Assembly: GCA_030592355.1 (NCBI GenBank)
Contig: JAUVJE010000089.1
Location: forward strand, 1 to 9,461
Length of the DNA stretch: 9,461 nucleotides
Direction: 5' to 3'
DNA from: Clostridia bacterium
GTDB lineage: Bacteria > Bacillota > Clostridia > DUPQ01
Positions 6,949 through 9,461 of this stretch are shown here, piece after piece. The translations under genes and the position numbers were made by a program. The notes under the pieces are model-generated. The model did not search any database. It had not been told where the DNA came from and saw nothing but the letters and a program-made list of their open reading frames with translations. The first letter of the stretch is position 1. Each line of letters opens with the position of its first letter.

Positions 6949-7800
6949 TTACAATTTTTTTATTGATATCCGACGGATGAACCACTTCATCCCGAAACTT
7001 GCAGCTAAAATACCAAGCCATAACACAAGGAATCCCCATCCCGGCACATAAGAGAATACGTCTTCATGTATACTTCGAATCCACTCAATGTGCATAAAAC
7101 TCGCACAGGTTATTTCCATGAAAGCAATGCCAATTGCCAAGTTAATGAATAATACGGCCATAGCCCAAAAAATCTTCTGTTTTCTGATGAAATAGCGCAT
7201 AAGGGGGATGCCTATAAATGTTATGGGCAGCAAGACAACGATTAATGAATATCCTGGTTGCGCCGAGAAGAAACTTTCTCCCCGGGTATTCCGGACCCAT
7301 TCATAAATCTGCACCATGAAAAGATACATTATTGCATATTGCACTCCTGAAATAAGAGTAAAAAGTAATCTGCTTCTGTAACCGAATGAATCCTGAACCT
7401 GAATAATAAATCCGCTGAGATCCCCCCCGGTTACCTGCTCTACTGTTCTGCCCGAGTTTTGTGCGTCAATAAAAAGTCCCAGTATGTCTTTCATCGTTTC
7501 CTTTCGCTCAAATATGCTGAGTACGGACCCTTCCATACTGTCTTCTATGCTTTCATAGGCAATGAAAAATTCGGTATTAAGCAACTTCGCCCTGGTTCTT
7601 ATTTTCTTTCTTGCTGCATATACAACGACAGCTGACAAAATGGCTATAAATATTAGGGCAACCAGCATCCATGTTACATCGACATCCGTAGTATCACTTA
7701 TACCGAAAAAATACACCAGTGCTGAAAAAATCAGAGCTCCCGATATGAACAGTGATAAACAAATTATTAATTTTGATTGTTTCGTCATTGTTTTCATCAT
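6949..7800 (-). CDS. six-pass membrane protein with DUF1048-like cytoplasmic segment, PadR partner
   Basis: The 283-residue product has two N-terminal membrane segments (about 11-33 and 42-62), a soluble stretch of about 80 residues, then four more membrane segments (about 145-165, 185-205, 213-235 and 252-275). The soluble part, with KETMKDILGLFIDAQNSGR followed by TVEQVTGGDLSGFI, resembles the DUF1048 family found beside PadR repressors in Firmicutes. The start overlaps the padR stop as ATGA, with GGAGG four bases before it; the next ATG three bases on is equally well placed. No catalytic motif or transporter signature is visible. By context it is the main target of the PadR regulator, perhaps in an envelope stress or drug response, but its function is unknown. 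Confidence 0.8.
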   Translation of the reverse strand: MMKTMTKQSKLIICLSLFISGALIFSALVYFFGISDTTDVDVTWMLVALIFIAILSAVVVYAARKKIRTRAKLLNTEFFIAYESIEDSMEGSVLSIFERKETMKDILGLFIDAQNSGRTVEQVTGGDLSGFIIQVQDSFGYRSRLLFTLISGVQYAIMYLFMVQIYEWVRNTRGESFFSAQPGYSLIVVLLPITFIGIPLMRYFIRKQKIFWAMAVLFINLAIGIAFMEITCASFMHIEWIRSIHEDVFSYVPGWGFLVLWLGILAASFGMKWFIRRISIKKL

Positions 7801-8120
7801 TTTACCTCCAGTAATCTATCTGCGGTTTTTTTAACGTTTTCCCATTCATTCTTGAATACTTCAAGTTCTTTGGCACCATCTTTTGTAAGCATATAGTATT
7901 TACGCGGCGGTCCTAAATCCGACGGACGTTTTTCACTCTTTAACAACCCCTTTTTCTCGAGCCGGTTTAATATCGGGTATACAGTAGCTTCCTGAGGTTC
8001 CCTGAAGCCATATTTCCCAAGTAATTCCACTACCCTGTATCCATATGTAACTTCATTGTCAAGAAGAGCAAGAATACATCCTTCAAGCAACCCCTTTAGC
8101 AATTGTGTATCCCTGGCCAT
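7797..8120 (-). CDS. PadR-family transcriptional repressor
   Basis: This 107-residue winged-helix protein has the classic PadR pattern. LLKGLLEGCILALL opens helix 1, TYGYRVVELL follows, ATVYPILNRLEKKGLLKS is the recognition helix with the start of the wing, PPRKYYMLTKDGAKEL is the wing and the next helix, and a final helix (about 88-107) probably serves dimerisation. Upstream GTG and ATG codons exist at 8129 and 8126, but GGAGG lies eight bases before the ATG at 8120 and would overlap or crowd the others, so 8120 is chosen. It is translationally coupled to the membrane protein gene. PadR proteins commonly repress their own operon and release DNA on binding a small molecule; the inverted repeats around the promoter fit that. 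The ligand is unknown. Confidence 0.9.
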   Translation of the reverse strand: MARDTQLLKGLLEGCILALLDNEVTYGYRVVELLGKYGFREPQEATVYPILNRLEKKGLLKSEKRPSDLGPPRKYYMLTKDGAKELEVFKNEWENVKKTADRLLEVK

Positions 8121-8136
8121 TGTCATCACCTCCGCT

Positions 8137-8153
8137 ACTATGTATTACATAGT
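8137..8153. promoter_or_regulatory. probable PadR operator, downstream site
   Basis: ACTATGTAATACATAGT (minus strand) is a perfect inverted repeat of eight-base arms around one base. It lies just downstream of the predicted transcription start (about 8157) and before the padR ribosome binding site. Its ATGT and ACAT core is like known PadR sites. Binding here would block transcription. Confidence 0.65.
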
Positions 8154-8163
8154 TCTCAAACAT

Positions 8164-8192
8164 ATAATAGCACCACTACTATGCAATGTCAA
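8164..8192 (-). promoter_or_regulatory. sigma-A promoter of the padR operon
   Basis: The minus strand reads a perfect TTGACA (8187-8192), a 17-base spacer and TATTAT (8164-8169), five of six matches to the -10 consensus. It is the strongest promoter in the window. With operators on both sides, it looks like a strong promoter held off by a repressor. Confidence 0.85.
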
Positions 8193-8198
8193 GTAGTG
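8174..8198. promoter_or_regulatory. probable PadR operator, overlapping the -35
   Basis: CACTACT and AGTAGTG form a perfect seven-base inverted repeat separated by 11 bases, spanning the -35 element. Its right arm belongs to CATAGTAG (8176-8183), which recurs at 8135-8142 in the downstream operator, 41 bases (about four helical turns) away on the same face of the DNA. The shared motif supports two sites for one dimeric regulator. Confidence 0.55.
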
Positions 8199-8280
8199 AA
8201 TTAAAAAAAATTCCCTATCCATCCGGATTAGAATTTACCTAAAATCAGCTAATCGACCCAAAGGCAACCAGTCGAAATGC

Positions 8281-8306
8281 AAAAAACGAATCTCTATGGT
8301 TCGCTT
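8281..8306 (-). terminator. probable Rho-independent terminator after the small protein gene
   Basis: Minus-strand AAGCGAA and TTCGTTT form a seven-base-pair stem (one G-U) around a nine-base loop, leading into a run of six T, three of which lie in the stem. It starts about 20 bases after the stop at 8326 and lies upstream of the padR promoter, so it separates the two units. The stem is A-T-rich and only moderately stable. Confidence 0.55.
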
Positions 8307-8325
8307 AGAACTGCTTTTTTCAATA

Positions 8326-8520
8326 CTATTTCTTCTTTTTTTTATGTTCCTGCCCATAAGATAGATTGATAATCCTCTTGTAATCCACTCCCAGATTGCC
8401 GGTATCCACCGGCACGTTTTCACACTCTACGAAAGTTTCAATGGTTTTTTTCGTTTCCCGGGATATTTCACTGTCTGAAGGATTACTGAAGAATATACCC
8501 TGTTCTTTCTTGCGCTTCAT
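8326..8520 (-). CDS. small hypothetical protein (64 residues), lysine-rich ends
   Basis: I do not recognise this protein. It is charged and soluble, opens with MKRKKEQG, contains a Ser/Glu/Thr-rich middle (SDSEISRETKKTIETF) and ends in five lysines. No membrane segment, Cys pair or known motif is visible. A start at the ATG at 8520 is preferred over two GTG codons just upstream, because the purine-rich GAGGGTGGTGAGG immediately before it gives a ribosome binding site with normal spacing. A -10 sequence lies behind it and a terminator in front, so it may be its own transcription unit. The signals support a real gene, but its length leaves doubt. Confidence 0.5.
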   Translation of the reverse strand: MKRKKEQGIFFSNPSDSEISRETKKTIETFVECENVPVDTGNLGVDYKRIINLSYGQEHKKKKK

Positions 8521-8543
8521 CCTCACCACCCTCTTACAATATG

Positions 8544-8549
8544 ATTATA
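8544..8549 (-). promoter_or_regulatory. candidate -10 element for the small protein gene
   Basis: A perfect TATAAT on the minus strand lies 23 bases before the ATG at 8520. No convincing -35 is found at 16-18 bases (TATGCA at 17). The A+T-rich surroundings make a chance match possible. Confidence 0.35.
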
Positions 8550-8616
8550 CTCCTAAAATCTCTATATGCATAAACAAAATTTGACAGTAAACCTATCTGT
8601 TATCAGTTTTTTACCC

Positions 8617-8910
8617 TTATGCGAAACTCTTTATACCTGCAAAAATCAGGATACCAATCGATATAACAAGAGCAAGAAGAGCAATAATAAAGAAAATTCT
8701 GCCTACTGAACCCATATCTTTCCAACGGCGATTTCCCACAGGAAGTCTGTAAACCTTATTTGACTGAATGCCATCCCAGTGTTCAACATTCATGTCACGG
8801 TCGCGTCTGAGCTGCTCTTCCTTTACCATTCGCTTGGCCATTAAACTGCGTTTGTCCTGTCCTGCATGCTCTTTTAAAATACTTTCAACTGAATTTCTAT
8901 TATTTCCCAT
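8617..8910 (-). CDS. hypothetical single-pass membrane protein (97 residues)
   Basis: Residues 1-65 are strongly charged and hydrophilic, rich in Lys, Arg and Glu, with a QSNKVYRLPVGNRRW stretch. A single hydrophobic segment follows at about 70-93 (IFFIIALLALVISIGILIF) with a short tail. That layout fits a tail-anchored protein with its N-terminus in the cytoplasm. The ATG at 8910 has GTGGAG seven bases upstream, inside the end of the preceding gene, whose stop lies only four bases away, so the two are coupled and probably co-function. I do not recognise the family. Confidence 0.72.
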   Translation of the reverse strand: MGNNRNSVESILKEHAGQDKRSLMAKRMVKEEQLRRDRDMNVEHWDGIQSNKVYRLPVGNRRWKDMGSVGRIFFIIALLALVISIGILIFAGIKSFA

Positions 8911-8914
8911 ACGT

Positions 8915-9461
8915 TTACTCCACTAAATCCGAACCTTGTACCCGTCTGCCGATTTGATAAGGTTCTCCTTCTATAATTTTCCGCGCAAATTCAATTACCA
9001 TGAAAGCCTTCATATCTTCATTCATTCTTGAAATAACACCGCTGACTATTCCCAGATAGCTGTCTTCTGAGACCTGAGGATAATAGTTGCTTTTCTCAAT
9101 TTTAACTCCGCAATTGATAGACGTAATCGCGGTGGATTCTTCAGCAGATAAAGTCAGTAAATTTTGTTCATGGCCATCACCTATGTAAACCGTCACATTT
9201 GACAGGTAACTTCGGGGTGTCAGGAGAATTAACGTTTTTGCATCCGCTATTACAATTTCAGCTTTATATTTTTTTATTTCATAGGCAATCTGAGCCGCCT
9301 TTTCATTAAGCTGATCATAAAGTAAACTGTCATAATCATACGGAATGGTTTTCTCCCAGGCTAACCGCGACTTTCCAAAGGTATCTGTTCTTATTTCATG
9401 TACAACAATTTCAGAGTCACCGGCATAAATCACCTGGATGGGTGGATATTCTTTTATCAAC
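8915..9461 (-). CDS. unrecognised protein, truncated at right edge
   Basis: At least 181 residues are read in one open frame up to the edge of the window, so the true start probably lies outside; the TTG at 9460 may be an internal Leu codon. The product has alternating strands and helices: YPPIQVIYAG, a helical DQLNEKAAQIAYEIKKY, KAEIVIADAKTLILLTP, and later GVISRMNEDMKAFMVIEFARKII. No signal peptide, membrane segment or catalytic motif is seen, and I cannot name a family. Its end is coupled to the small membrane protein, which suggests a soluble partner and its membrane anchor. Confidence 0.7.
   Translation of the reverse strand, partial: LIKEYPPIQVIYAGDSEIVVHEIRTDTFGKSRLAWEKTIPYDYDSLLYDQLNEKAAQIAYEIKKYKAEIVIADAKTLILLTPRSYLSNVTVYIGDGHEQNLLTLSAEESTAITSINCGVKIEKSNYYPQVSEDSYLGIVSGVISRMNEDMKAFMVIEFARKIIEGEPYQIGRRVQGSDLVE

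Noticed and set aside
8235..8423. Open frame of 62 codons on the minus strand overlapping the small protein gene
   Set aside because: It has no good ribosome binding site and runs through the predicted terminator hairpin; the other frame has the start signals.
8581..8586. Perfect TTGACA on the plus strand
   Set aside because: No -10-like hexamer lies 15-19 bases downstream, and no plus-strand gene follows.
8568..8622. GCATAA and TTATGC inverted repeat after the 97-residue membrane protein gene, considered as a terminator
   Set aside because: The arms are only six bases with a loop of more than 40 bases, one arm includes the stop codon, and no T-run follows.

Overview
The window looks like a chromosomal segment of a low-GC, Gram-positive anaerobe of the Clostridia. 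The reasons are the A+T-rich DNA, the strong purine-rich GGAGG-type ribosome binding sites, a hutP-cmk-plsC-ispH gene order that I recall from clostridial genomes, and a PadR/DUF1048-type pair. A relative of the cellulolytic clostridia (Ruminiclostridium/Acetivibrio-like) is a reasonable guess, but the sequence alone does not prove it. No rRNA, tRNA, CRISPR array, insertion sequence or phage gene was seen.

Left block (1-2183, minus strand): a tightly packed operon reads leftward from a good sigma-A promoter at 2155-2183. It encodes a HutP-family RNA-binding regulator, cytidylate kinase (cmk), a 1-acyl-glycerol-3-phosphate acyltransferase (plsC-like) and the N-terminal 148 residues of IspH, which runs off the left edge. 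cmk/plsC and plsC/ispH each overlap by 11 nt, so translational coupling is likely. The operon joins nucleotide, phospholipid and isoprenoid precursor synthesis.

Central block (2184-6900): two large convergent genes encode apparently cytoplasmic glycosidase-like proteins. The plus-strand gene (2318-4444) is a clan GH-A enzyme resembling GH42 beta-galactosidases, with a TIM barrel and a downstream Rossmann-like domain. The minus-strand gene (4556-6832) has the GH20-type N-terminal alpha/beta domain, a GH20-like barrel in which the usual Asp-Glu pair reads Glu-Glu beside a Cys-His-Cys-x-x-Cys motif, and C-terminal helical and beta-rich regions. Neither has a signal peptide and no transporter is next to them. 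They are the least-described genes here and may act on imported or endogenous glycosides; their substrates cannot be read from the sequence.

Right block (6901-9461, minus strand): a PadR-family repressor gene is coupled by an ATGA overlap to a gene for a six-pass membrane protein with a DUF1048-like cytoplasmic segment. The pair has a near-consensus promoter (TTGACA-17-TATTAT) embedded in two inverted repeats that are probably autoregulatory operators, and it ends at a strong hairpin terminator. Upstream lie a 64-codon small protein gene with its own terminator, a 97-residue single-pass membrane protein, and an unrecognised alpha/beta-type protein cut by the right edge.

No gene-free stretch exceeds 300 bases. 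The longest, 2128-2317 and 8121-8325, hold the promoters, operators and terminator described below. The 111-base gap between the two convergent glycosidase genes (4445-4555) shows no convincing terminator.
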